Source of the DNA: Fulvia fulva
Lineage: Eukaryota; Ascomycota; Dothideomycetes; Mycosphaerellales; Mycosphaerellaceae
Direction of reading: 5' to 3'
Length of the DNA stretch: 64,000 nt
NCBI RefSeq assembly: GCF_020509005.1
Contig: NC_063023.1
Span: 434,001-498,000 of the forward strand
The notes under the pieces are model-generated. The model did not search any database. It was not told the origin of the DNA and saw nothing but the letters and a program-made list of their open reading frames with translations. Shown one piece after another: positions 46,588 to 57,780 of this stretch. The position numbers and the translations under genes were made by a program. Within the stretch, counting starts at the first letter, position 1. The number at the start of each line of letters is the position of its first letter.

Positions 46588-47328
46588 CTACTCCTCCGTC
46601 TTACTAGCGAGGCTAAACTACTAGAGATATCCCTACTATAGTATCTACCGAGAGATTCGGTAAATGTTACCTTTGTTCCTAATGATTAACTTATAGTCTC
46701 TCCTTCCCGCTTAGTACCTCTAATTTCCCCTACTACTCGCCTACTACGGGCATTATAGTAGTATATATTCTAGGTTTTGCGATAGGTAGCTATACTAGTA
46801 GACTAAGCTTTAGATGTCTAGTATACGTCTCCTAAATAGGTAGGCCCTTAATCTAATATATTCGGACCTAATTTAGATCGCTATACTTACTTCGGCCCTT
46901 ATTAGGTCCCTATATAGCTAGTAATTATGTCTCTAGAAAGCTTAGAGTACTATCGGGCCTATTATCTTAAGGGGGCTTCCTTTTCTAGTCCTACTCCTAT
47001 AGGTAGCTCGCTATCTATTCCGCTAGACTTTAGGTCTTAGCCTCACTCCCGCCGGCCTAGCGAGCCCTACGCTCCTCCTCTTTTTATACTAGCTATTCGG
47101 TACTTATCTATACGGCCGTAAAGGTAGTAAGGGCATCCTCTTTTTAGCTTGTCCTATATCCGGCCCCTCTCTAGTAGCGGCTTTCTATCTTATTCTTTAC
47201 CTCCTAGATCGTAGTTTATACTAGGTAATCTATCGTCTTTACCGCGTATTAAATTCTTATTCCCTAGATATATTAGCCGATTAGTAGTATTCCCGTCTCT
47301 ATTTCTACCGTACTTATTAACGTTATCT
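46588..47328 (-). mobile_element. LINE D fragment (left arm)
   Basis: A minus-strand fragment closely matching LINE C from about 32,726 to 33,470. It lacks the last 170 bp of the LINE C 3' region: it begins at ATCTATCTACTCCTCCGTC, where the (ATCT)n tail of LINE A merges with a short ATCTATCT run internal to the LINE C type. It is cut off at 47,328, where the Gypsy LTR begins. The inverted copy is at about 50,465-51,220. Confidence 0.7.
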
Positions 47329-47332
47329 TATA

Positions 47333-47519
47333 TACTATTATAAGTAGGTATAAGTATGTAGTCGGGTAAGGTATAAGTCGAATAGATATTCTATCTAAGA
47401 GAGGCGCGGAGGGCGCGAGAGTTATATACGGGCGCTAAGCCGCTAGTCGGATTAGTTAGCGGGCGCGGGGTCTAGGTACGTACCTGCGGGTTTAAGTAAA
47501 TATACGCCGGTACGGTAAT
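47333..47519 (-). repeat. Gypsy 3' LTR (left, normal position)
   Basis: About 187 bp. Read on the minus strand it starts TATTACCGTACCGGCG (a decayed TGTTAC start), has a TATATAA box about 100 bp in, and ends TTATAATAG (a decayed ..ACA end). It is preceded by a purine tract AGAGGGGGTAGGTAG, as expected for the polypurine primer site upstream of a 3' LTR. Confidence 0.7.
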
Positions 47520-50272
47520 ACTACCTACCCCCTCTTAGAGTACGCTCCGGAGTACTCTCCTCTCCTCTTATATCTTTCGTATCTATTATATCTCCTATTA
47601 CCTTTGTAAACACCTTATTATCTATTAGACTATACGTATCGCTCTCTTTCTTATAAGCCTAGAGGCCTCGTTCTACCGGTATTAGAGTTATCGCTACTTT
47701 TGCTAGTTAGCGCACTATACGTATACCTATAGTATTCTCATTCGGTATCTAGTCTATAGGTAGTTAAAAACTAGGTAGCTTAGTCGCTCTCGGGTAGTTA
47801 TAGTAAAAGTCGGCTACGGAGGCGGCGGCGGTCTCGATAACCTAGTTCGTAGCTTTATAGGATAGCTTATTATAACTAATATATTTCACTAAGTATTCCT
47901 AATATAGCTATTTACCTCCTACCGGTATTAGTCCTCGCGGCCATCTCTTCTTATAGTCTAGAATTTGCTTAACTTCCTATTAATCGGGATCGGCGGGATC
48001 GGTTTCGTATCTTTCGTCGTCGATAATTCGGATTAGTAGTAGTACGGGTTATGTCTATCCTATAACCGGCGGATAAACTAGTATAAGAAGGTACGAGTAG
48101 AAGCGATTGTCGATATTTAAAGTAGGTAGGAGCTCTACTTTATAAGTATTACCTAGTAGTATATCCGTAATTACGTACGGTCTAGACTACTTTACGTCTA
48201 TCTTATAAGAAGGTCTCTCTATTATCTAGTTCTTAGTACTTACCTATACTTCGTCGCCTTCGGCGTACCGTAGTATAGGTATACGCGTCTAGTTTACGTA
48301 CTTAGCTTAGACTACTTATACTAAGGCTATCTACTATCGTAAGTATTAGTATATCTCTTATATCTTAGCCGTAAACTTGTCCGTAGACTCGGCGTCTAGT
48401 CGCTATTTATATAGTATTAGCAGTATAGGTAAGTCTAAGTCGAACTTAGAGAGCCTTAGATTACGCCTAGTATTAGTATAGAACGGCGAGACGCCTATTA
48501 TTACGGACACTATATTGTTTGCTATAAACTTAGCTAATAGAGTCTAATCTAGCTAGTCGTCCTAGGCATAGTTAATAAAGATACGTAGGTATTGCTCTAT
48601 TACTTTATTCGTATTCTCCGACTGTCTATCTATTTCTAGGTAGAACGACAAAGATAGCTTTCGACTAATACTAAGTAGCGCGTATATCCTACGCTAGAAT
48701 ACGGAAATCTATTACGTACTACGATCCGAGACAATAGACTTCGGGAGCCTATGTCTACTAAATACGTACTTAAGGAATACTAGTACGTAATGCTCTACTA
48801 TTATCGAGGTGATAGGAATGATATGTCGCTCCTTAGTTAAGCGGTATATAACGGTTATAATGTTCTCGTACGTTTGTCCGTCGACTACGCTTATTCCCTT
48901 CGGTAGTTTAACTACGAAGTCAATAGAGATATTCTCCTAAGCGCTAAATAGTACTAGTAGCGGTCTTAATAGCCCTAGGTACTAGATATTAGTGTTCTTA
49001 CTTGTACGGTAAGCGCGGTAGGCACGTATATAGCTCTTAATAAATCGTACGATACCTAGCTAGGTATAGTTACGAGCTACTAATTTATACGTCTTCTCGT
49101 CCCCTAAGTGACTAGCTACTATATAGTCGTAGAAAGCCTATACGATACGAGTACGTACCGGGATTTTACCTTTATCTAGATTGTCTTCTAACTCCGGAGG
49201 AACGAATAGGCTATAACTACTATATACATTCTTAATATATATTATACCTCCGACTAGGACTATATAACGGTTATCGATACGGTAATTCCTTAGTAAGGTA
49301 TATAGATCATCTCGTTCTAGCTATTAAACGGCTTCCTTAGCCTCTAGTTACGTATAGAGTCCTCGAATAGCGGTCGTAAGCGGAGTTATAACGTTATTAG
49401 TATATACCGATAACACTCTAGTAGACGATAGGTTTAGGATACGATCTAGGCCTAGTAACACCTAATACTACTATTAGTTTCGTAGGTTATCTAGGTCTCT
49501 AGGCTTCGGTAACTCCTATAAACGTCGGGTTAAGCTGTCTAGCTTAGTACCTTAAACTCCTAGCCTATAGACGATCTTAAAGAAGAACTACGAGAGAAAC
49601 TCGGCCTAGCGAGCTTATCTACGGTTCAATTACTTTGTACTTATAAACTATTCGAGGTTCTTATAATCGGAGTATATAAGCGTCGGCCTGTCCTTAGATT
49701 CCGAGTCTAGTAGATTCTTATAATTATCGGTACCGTATTCGTTAATAGTTAGCTCCGGTCGCTATTCCTCGAAAGCTTATATAATAGCTAGGAGCTCCTT
49801 ATTGTAGATATCGTAGTTATATTACTAGGGATCTATCTTCTTAGATATATAAGCGATAGGATGTAATACTCCTTACTCGTTTCGTTATAAGAGTACTACT
49901 ACTATTACGTAATCTAAGGCATCTGTTTCTAGAATAGTCTCTCGCCCTAAGTAGAAGTGTTTTAAGGTAGGCGTATTGATAAATGCTTACTTCAATACCT
50001 CGAACGCCTATTAATATACTAGAGACTAGTTCTATAGGACATTCTTCCTCGTAAGCTTCGTTATAGTTAAGTAGATCTTACTAAAATCCTTAATAAACCT
50101 ACGGTAGAAGTTAGTAAACCCTTTAAACGATAAGATATCGTTAATATTCGCGGGTATAGGCCAATTCTTAACGTATTTAATCTTAGCTAGGTCTATCTTA
50201 ATGCCCTTATTTGTAATAATAACACCTAGATAAGTAGTCTCGTATCTAAAGAACTCGTATTTATTAATATCT
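47520..50272 (-). mobile_element. Gypsy (chromovirus-type) retrotransposon body, 5'-truncated
   Basis: The minus strand, ignoring stops, gives in order: the end of reverse transcriptase and connection (FTNFYRRFIKDFSKI, about 50,110); RNase H (LLAII-AFEE, about 49,790); the integrase H2C2 region (YDYIVASHLGDEKTYKLVARNYT, about 49,120); the integrase core (SIDFVVKLPKG about 48,915; SIVSDR about 48,725; ENTNKVIEQYLRIFINYA about 48,580); and a chromodomain-like end near 47,950-47,850. Gag, protease and the first half of reverse transcriptase are missing. Instead, at 50,273, an LTR in the opposite orientation begins. Dozens of TAG and TAA codons; not functional. Confidence 0.75.
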
Positions 50273-50273
50273 T

Positions 50274-50460
50274 ATTACCGTACCGGCGTATATTTACTTA
50301 AACCCGTAGGTACGTACCTAGACCCCGCGCCCGCTAACTAATCCGACTAGCGGCTTAGCGCCCGTATATAACTCTCGCGCCCTCCGCGCCTCTCTTAGAT
50401 AGAATATCTATTCGACTTATACCTTACCCGACTACATACTTATACCTACTTATAATAGTA
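50274..50460 (+). repeat. Inverted second copy of the Gypsy LTR
   Basis: Near-identical to the reverse complement of 47,333-47,519, beginning at the LTR's own first base (TATTACCG). A normal LTR element would have this copy in the same orientation as the first, so this one belongs to the right palindrome arm. Confidence 0.75.
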
Positions 50461-50464
50461 TATA

Positions 50465-51220
50465 AGATAACGTTAATAAGTACGGTAGAAATAGAGACGG
50501 GAATACTACTAATCGGCTAATATATCTAGGGAATAAGAATTTAATACGCGGTAAAGACGATAGATTACCTAGTATAAACTACGATCTAGGAGGTAAAGAA
50601 TAAGATAGAAAGCCGCTACTAGAGAGGGGCCGGATATAGGACAAGCTAAAAAGAGGATGCCCTTACTACCTTTACGGCCGTATAGATAAGTACCGAATAG
50701 CTAGTATAAAAAGAGGAGGAGCGTAGGGCTCGCTAGGCCGGCGGGAGTGAGGCTAAGACCTAAAGTCTAGCGGAATAGATAGCGAGCTACCTATAGGAGT
50801 AGGACTAGAAAAGGAAGCCCCCTTAAGATAATAGGCCCGATAGTACTCTAAGCTTTCTAGAGACATAATTACTAGCTATATAGGGACCTAATAAGGGCCG
50901 AAGTAAGTATAGCGATCTAAATTAGGTCCGAATATATTAGATTAAGGGCCTACCTATTTAGGAGACGTATACTAGACATCTAAAGCTTAGTCTACTAGTA
51001 TAGCTACCTATCGCAAAACCTAGAATATATACTACTATAATGCCCGTAGTAGGCGAGTAGTAGGGGAAATTAGAGGTACTAAGCGGGAAGGAGAGACTAT
51101 AAGTTAATCATTAGGAACAAAGGTAACATTTACCGAATCTCTCGGTAGATACTATAGTAGGGATATCTCTAGTAGTTTAGCCTCGCTAGTAAGACGGAGG
51201 AGTAGATAGATAGATAGATA
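50465..51220 (+). mobile_element. LINE D fragment (right arm, inverted copy)
   Basis: Reverse complement of the 46,588-47,328 fragment with the same end points: the LTR junction on one side and the (TAGA)n junction to the LINE on the other. Confidence 0.7.
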
Positions 51221-54200
51221 GATTATTTATTCGCCTGTTTTAGTACCCTATAGTCTATATAGGTCTCTCGCTACTTAGGTCTATTTATATAGGTAGGAAA
51301 CCCGGTTAACGGATAAAAACCTCCTCGTCTTTACCCTCCTCGTTCTTTCCTATCTTGTCCTTTCGTTCTCCTTCCTTTAGGGTATACTAGTATTATAGTT
51401 ATTACCCTATAACTACCTTACCCGTAACCCTAGTAATGTCCTCCTCTCGATTCCCTTTCTCCCTTCTATTTCCCCGGCTCTTCTCTCTCTCTTCCTCCTC
51501 TCTATCTACCTTTCCGTTTCTACTACTAGGGAGAATTGCTCTAGGTAGTCCTCGTTAAGGATCTATCTTGTTACTCTCCTTATATCTTGTCTGTTCTAGA
51601 TAATAGCCTAGTATTGCCTATCTCTTGCCTTCGCCCTCTACTCGCTTCTCCCTTTTACCCACTTAGTATAGTTTAGCACTATATACTCCCGGTTTTAGGA
51701 TAGGTAGCTATAGGGGTAACGTTTAGAATCGTATCCTAGGACTCTTCTTTAGTATAAGTATACTCTTAGCCTAATGTACTTAGAGTAAATCTAGATAGCT
51801 ATGCTTACTTCCGCCCTCTTTAGGTCTTTATAGATAAGGTAGTTATACCTCCCGAAGGTCCTAGCCGCTAGTAGGGCTCCTAGCCTTACCGGTTTTTAGT
51901 TCTAATACGTTTCCTATAGGAGACCTACGATCCTTTCTACTTAGCTTTACTTCTTTTTCCCTTTATCCCCTATATTAGCTTGCTCCCTTAGAGATTCTCT
52001 CTGTTTAAGGGCTACTAGGATTTCCTATAATATTTTTAGGTCTACTTCCTTCTATAGGATTATATATAGCCGGTTAGGTCTTCTCCTCCTCTCCTACTAG
52101 GTTCTTATCCTTTAAGTAGCTACTTAGATAGTTCCCTAGGCTAGGTATACTAATGTCTTCTCTACGTATTAACACCTTATACCCTAGAGGTACTCCCTAA
52201 TAGGGGCTGTACCTAATTCCATTTCTATTTTTCTATAAGGGGTTGACTTATATACCCCTAGTACTCTCTTTAGGTAAGCTACCTACGCTCTATTAAGGGG
52301 GCCCTTAATTCTCTTCGGGATGTGTTTTTCCGCTACCTAGATTGCTACTCTATATAGCATTACGGGCTTAATAATAGCCTTATATATAGTCGAGGCCTTT
52401 ATAAAGGTCGCCTCCTAGGTCAACGTAGTAAGTCTCTTACTTACGCCTTCTTTACTTATAGTCCCTAGCTAAGTTTCGGGTCTAGCTATATCCTAAGGAC
52501 TCTAAGTTCCCTTATAGAATAGGTCTCGAACCCCTAGATATTTACTAGTACTACTAAGTCGTGTTTTGTCTTTACCTTACTAAAATAGATAAGTTAGTAC
52601 TTGTCCGGTACGAATTTTGCCCTATACTCTCTTACCTACTTTTCGTATTATCTATATCTCTCCTCTAGGAGTACGTAGTTTTCCTCTATAGACCCCGACT
52701 ACGCTAGGATATTTATGTTATCTACGAACCCTAATACTAAGGTATTTACTATTTCTAGGAGTATAGTCAGGTCGGCTATAAAGAGGAGGAACAGAATTAG
52801 GGAGAGTATAGAGCCCTATAGGATACCCGTGTTCGTAATTAGGGTCTATAGGGCTTTAAAGGACTTAGGAGGATCTAGGTTGTTCTGTCCTTAAGGAATA
52901 ACTACATAAAGTGTACTCTCTAGGCTAGGATACTTTTTATTCTAAGGATATATAGGAGCCTTGCGTAGGACATATTGTCGAAAGCCCCTAATATGTCTAG
53001 TAAAAGCAGTAAGGCTACCTTATTGTTACTATAGTGCTAGATGTGTCTAATTTGCTCTGTGATCAGTTCGACTACTATAAGGGTAGATCTCTTTTGTCTC
53101 CCCCCTATTTGCGTTGCTAGGAGGAGGTTATGTTCTTCTACTATTCCGGTAAGCCTTATAGCTACGACCTTCTCTAGGAGCTTCCCTAGTATGTTTAGTA
53201 ACGCAATTGGTCTATATGACTTCAACTTAGTATAGTCTTCCTTTTAGGGTTTCCTTAGGACGTAAGTTAGTAATTGCCTAAAGGCCTTTAGGCAATACCC
53301 CTACTTTATATACTAGGTAAAGATTAGCGTAAGTACTAGAGTAATAAGGCTGCTACTAGCTTTTAGGTAACAGTTAGGGATCTTGTCTAGGCCTAGGGCT
53401 TTGTTGCCCTTTAGTTTCTTAATAATGTTTCCGATCTCTATAGTAGACACTTACTAGTTAGCCTCCCTTAGCGGAGGAATGTATGTTCCTAGGATGTTGC
53501 TTAGGTCTACCTCTACCTAAGTCCCGAAGAAGTAGTCTACGAATACTTTCGCTTTCCCTATCGGAGTAGTTTACGTTTCCCCGTCTTAGTCCTATATTAA
53601 GGGAAACTAGGGCGGGGAGTTTCGTTCCTCGTCTAGTTTCCTAGCCCATTCTGCTAGTCTCTAGATTTGTTCCGGGTGTTCTATAATCATCCCTATAGTT
53701 AACCTCTACTCCTACGTCTTGTCTCTTCTAATCTACGCCTTCTTTACTTTATATACGTTGTTATAGGCTTCCTAGTTTACTTAGGTACGTCGTTACTCCT
53801 ATCTCCTTCTTACTCTCCTTACCTCCTTAACTTTAGCTATATACTCTAGTGTCTAGTATAGCTTCTAGTATAGCGACTATCTCTTCTTAGATATATAGGC
53901 CTAGGCTGCCCTTTGTATAGCTTCTATTAGCTACTCTACTGCTTAGTCGATCCCCTCCGTTATATATATGTCGTTAATGTTTACCTGTTCTAGTTCGCCT
54001 TCTAGCCGCTACTATACTAGTGTCCACTCGGCCTACTTCTAGTAGAGCCTCCTCTTAGGTTCCCTCTCCTCCTTAACTATAAGTTAGATGTCGGTTTAGA
54101 TTGGATAGTAGTCTAATAAGGACTCTAGTTAGTCATTAACTATATAGCTTTCTACCCGTCGTATTAAGGCGTAGGACATAAAGTATAGGTCTAGCGTACT

Positions 54201-56083
54201 AGAACTGTTATTTCTAGCCTAAGTTTCTGTTCCCTTTGGCGTGATCAAGTCCATTTGGGCTGTTTCTATCTGACTAATAAGCCTCTCTACTAAGAAGTAG
54301 TATACTAGGGTGAAGTCCGATCCCTACTTTAGGTAGTAGAGGTTAAAATCTCCTATTACAATGTTGTGGTTTTGTTAGTCTATTGCTTCCGGAAGCCTTC
54401 CTAGCGTATATAGTTATGTACTGCTTCTAGACTCTAGAGGTAGGTTGTATACGCTATAGATTAGGACCTAGCCTTAAGTTGTTTTGAGCTATACTATAGT
54501 AATATCCCTGTCGGTTCTCGGCTAGGCCTACTAGTCCTCTACTAGTACCTTCTTACTAACATAGATATATGTTCGTAGGACTCCCTCGGTTCTATTTATT
54601 ACTACGTAGTATCTCGGGTCTCGTATCGTTAATAGAATCCTAGAGTATAGGTTGATCTATAGTTCCTATATTGCTATAATGTAGTGTTCCTCCGGGTCTA
54701 AGGCTTATAGAAAGCTCCTTTAGACCTTGTCTTTGCTTCTATTTACATTATACTGAATGATTAATAGTCTATTAGTATAAGGCATTAGGACATATTTATG
54801 TCTAGGTCCGTTTAGTCTTACTATTAGTCTTACTATTAGTTTTCCCGTCCCTCCTCCTGTTCTTCCCTTCAGGGTTAGCTCCCTATTATTTAGTTAATTC
54901 TTATTTGTCTATTGCTCTACGCTACCTTATATAAAAACGTTAGTCTCCCTATTACTAGCACTATTTATAGCTCCTCTTATAGCCGGGGTCTCTTATTTAG
55001 GTAGGTAGTTCTTTCTAGTTGTTTCTATTTACCTACTAGGAACCTAGTTAGTGTTGTTACCCTTGCTTCCCGCGCTCTCTACTAGGCTAATAGTCTAACT
55101 AGGCATTGGTTTGACTATACCGGGTGTTTTCTCCTATATACTACGCATCTTATGTCCTCCTTCTGTTTTTAGCACTCTTAGGTCGCGTAATCACTAGTAT
55201 AGTAGGAGTAGACTAGTATAGCTTTACTATACTTTAGGGCAATATGTCTATACTATTAACAGTTAAAACATTAAAGGATTCTATAGTTACTCTAATAGAT
55301 TTCTATATCTAGCCTCTTAAAGTCCTAGTATAACCCTTAGTCTAAGACCTTGTTCGCTTGCTCTAGTATTATAACCTATAAGATTAGCGAGGAGGCCCTC
55401 TTGCCCTCCTCTATCTTCTTCTTAACCTACGCTGTCTTTATGATCTATAGTCCTAGTACTGTTACCTAGTTTTGCCTCTAGAGGTTTAGTATATCCCTTT
55501 ATATATCACAGGTTCGTAGGACCCTATACGTAATTACTATATACTGTTAATAGGAGACTTTCGCTATACTCCCGATCTTTAGTGTCTACTCCTTTTTTAT
55601 TTCGAGGGCCTTCTTATCCTATACGTATACTATAAACAGCTTGACTCCTTTATTGTCTGCCCTTGCCCCTACTATTTCCTTTACTCTAATCTTCTCGACT
55701 ATCTCCCTCCCGGTCATCTTTCCTATCTCTTCCTTCTCTTTCTAGTCCGTAATATAGACTCGTAGTACTATACTCTAAGGGGGGGGGTAGGTTAGCTCGC
55801 GATTGTTACCTAGGTCGTTAGGCCCTAGGTCTGTCTCGGGTCTCTTTAAGGGTTGTTTCTTACGTTTCGTGTTGCTGCCTCGATTGCTATATTAATCGTA
55901 GTGCTTGTTTGTCGTTTGAGCGCCTTTAGTCCCCCGAGTAGTTCGCTTATTACTCCTTTTAGTACTCTCTCCGGAAACCCCCCTTCTTCTACCGCTACTA
56001 TCTCTTCCGCCTTCTTATAGAGCGTCCTCTACTCGTCTCCCCCTTGCTCTCGGTCGTCTACTACCGTCGTCGTCGCCATTTTT
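51221..56083 (-). mobile_element. LINE A' (right palindrome arm), uninterrupted
   Basis: The inverted partner of LINE A, about 4.86 kb, without the B and B' insertions. Minus-strand ORF2 is better preserved here than in LINE A: one 62-codon stretch (53,225-53,037; LLNILGKLLEKVVAIRLTG) is stop-free, whereas the left copy has stops. Decayed GFVDDINILA lies near 52,710, the CCHC region near 55,250, and the ORF1 start ATGGCGACGACGACGG at about 56,077. It contains about 90 bp absent from the left arm, including a run of nine G/C near 55,780. No intact ORF. Confidence 0.75.
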
Positions 56084-57780
56084 TACTAAGATATATATAG
56101 TTAGGAGGCGACCTTAGTAGGAAGCTAAGGATTTACGAGGAATCTCTCTATAAGGCGAAGATATAGAAATCTCTTGTTCCTTATATAAGTTTAGGCCTCT
56201 AGTGCTTTAGGCCAAAATTCAACCGGCATTTTAGCCTCTTTAAGCATTGCCCTTATAGAGTCCTCTAAGGTTTATATTGACCTCTTAACTAGTCTATTCT
56301 ATAGAGAGTTGTATACCTTAGTCGGCTCGAGCCTAATCCCTAAATCCTTCTCCTATTACTTCACTAATATAATAAGTTCTTTTGTATTATTAAGCCTTAC
56401 TACTTTCAGCTACGCTAATAATTTCCTCTCTACTTTGATCTTCTAGTTCTAGAGAGTAACTAGAGCATCTTCTCTTTTCCTAAGAGGAAAGGTCTACTTC
56501 TTCCTAGAGAAGTTGTTAATAATCTTAAGCTAGTATTTGAATCCTAGTCTTGAGATTAGTAGTAGGCTATATATGTTAATAGATATAAGGGCAAGTCTTT
56601 TAGGTCTTCTCTCTATGACTTTGCCTTTGTACTTCTTTATCTTTGCTATTAAACATACTCTGTACTAGTAAAAGCTATCCTTAGGGATAGGAATGGGTTC
56701 TTTTAAGTCTATTACCTTATAAAGATTCTAGAGCAAATTCTTCCTAAAGCATACAAATCTTCTATACTAAAGCTCCTACTACTTTAGGTCGGTCTCTAAT
56801 TAAGTAGTCACAAAGGCATTCTCTATTAGTAGTGCACATAATGAGTAATGTGCCCGTTCTTATAGGAGAGGAGAAATCTCATTAATAAATGAAACCCCCC
56901 TAAGGAGCTTTGTCTAGATAACAGTCTTACTAGAGGGGGAAATAAGAGAAAATGATAGAGGTTGAACACTAAACTGCTTACTAAACTAGTTCTATAAAAC
57001 CAGGTTTACTCCTAGCTTAGGTATAAGTAGGACATCTTCTAAAACAACTTTTCTACTAGCTCTCCTACTTATCTCTATATTCTCAATATAAGTGGCTAAT
57101 AAAAACCCACCTCCTACTTTGATCTATTTCTTCCTTACTAAGGGAGTTATAGATCTAAAGAGGTAGCTTTAGTCAGTTATATAGGATGAAGTATAGGAGT
57201 TAAGTAACTACTCTAACGAGGGGAACTTGCCTTAGACTTCTATAGTTAAGTAAGCCACTTTATTATACTTATCATTATTAGACATTGTCTCTAGGGATGG
57301 GCTACATAAGTCACGTGACTCTTAGGCGGAAAAACCTTCTCTAGTCTTCTTTGCTTTAGAGGTATAAGACTAGGCCTAGTTCTTCTAGAGTAATAGTATG
57401 TTAGAGCTGAGTTTCTTCACTATTTTCTTAAGTTCTTCTATAGAGGACTTCTCTCTTAGTGTCCTCCTTAAAGTAGGTAGTAGAGTTCTCTTCTTCTTAA
57501 TATGTGTTATATTCTAGGAAGATAGTAGTTAGAAATAAGATCTAAGGACCTTTCTTGCCTTAGGTAGACTAGGGCAGTCCTTGATCAGATGATCCTTCTT
57601 ATAGAGAAGGCAGGAGAGTGGTCTTACTAGACCTAAGGGCTTGACCTAGGTAGCTGCTATACTATACTTAGCCTTAGAGGGATCTAACCTAGCTTCTTAA
57701 GCTTTAAGGATCTTTAAGGTCTTTTTATAATCCATCTTTAGCTAAGCTATAATAGTACCCCTAGCTATATAGTAGTCAGG
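56084..57780 (-). mobile_element. Copia retrotransposon, 5'-proximal half of pol and end of gag
   Basis: On the minus strand: a CCHC-like knuckle (KKDHLIKDCPSLPKA, about 57,590); the protease region (LNSYTSSYITD, about 57,200) followed by LVRKK-IKVGGGFLLATYI; pre-integrase and integrase with RPKRLALISINIYS (about 56,610) and LKVVRLNNTKELIILVK (about 56,390); and VKRSI-TLEDSIRAMLKEAKMPVEFWP (about 56,270). Reverse transcriptase and RNase H are missing because the element is cut at 56,083 by the end of the palindrome arm. The gag part continues beyond LINE E at 62,842. Confidence 0.7.

Noticed and set aside
47333..50460. Reading the two 187-bp LTR copies as an ordinary complete LTR retrotransposon
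   Set aside because: The copies are inverted, not direct, repeats, and the flanking LINE sequence is mirrored too, so they are palindrome arms around a truncated element.
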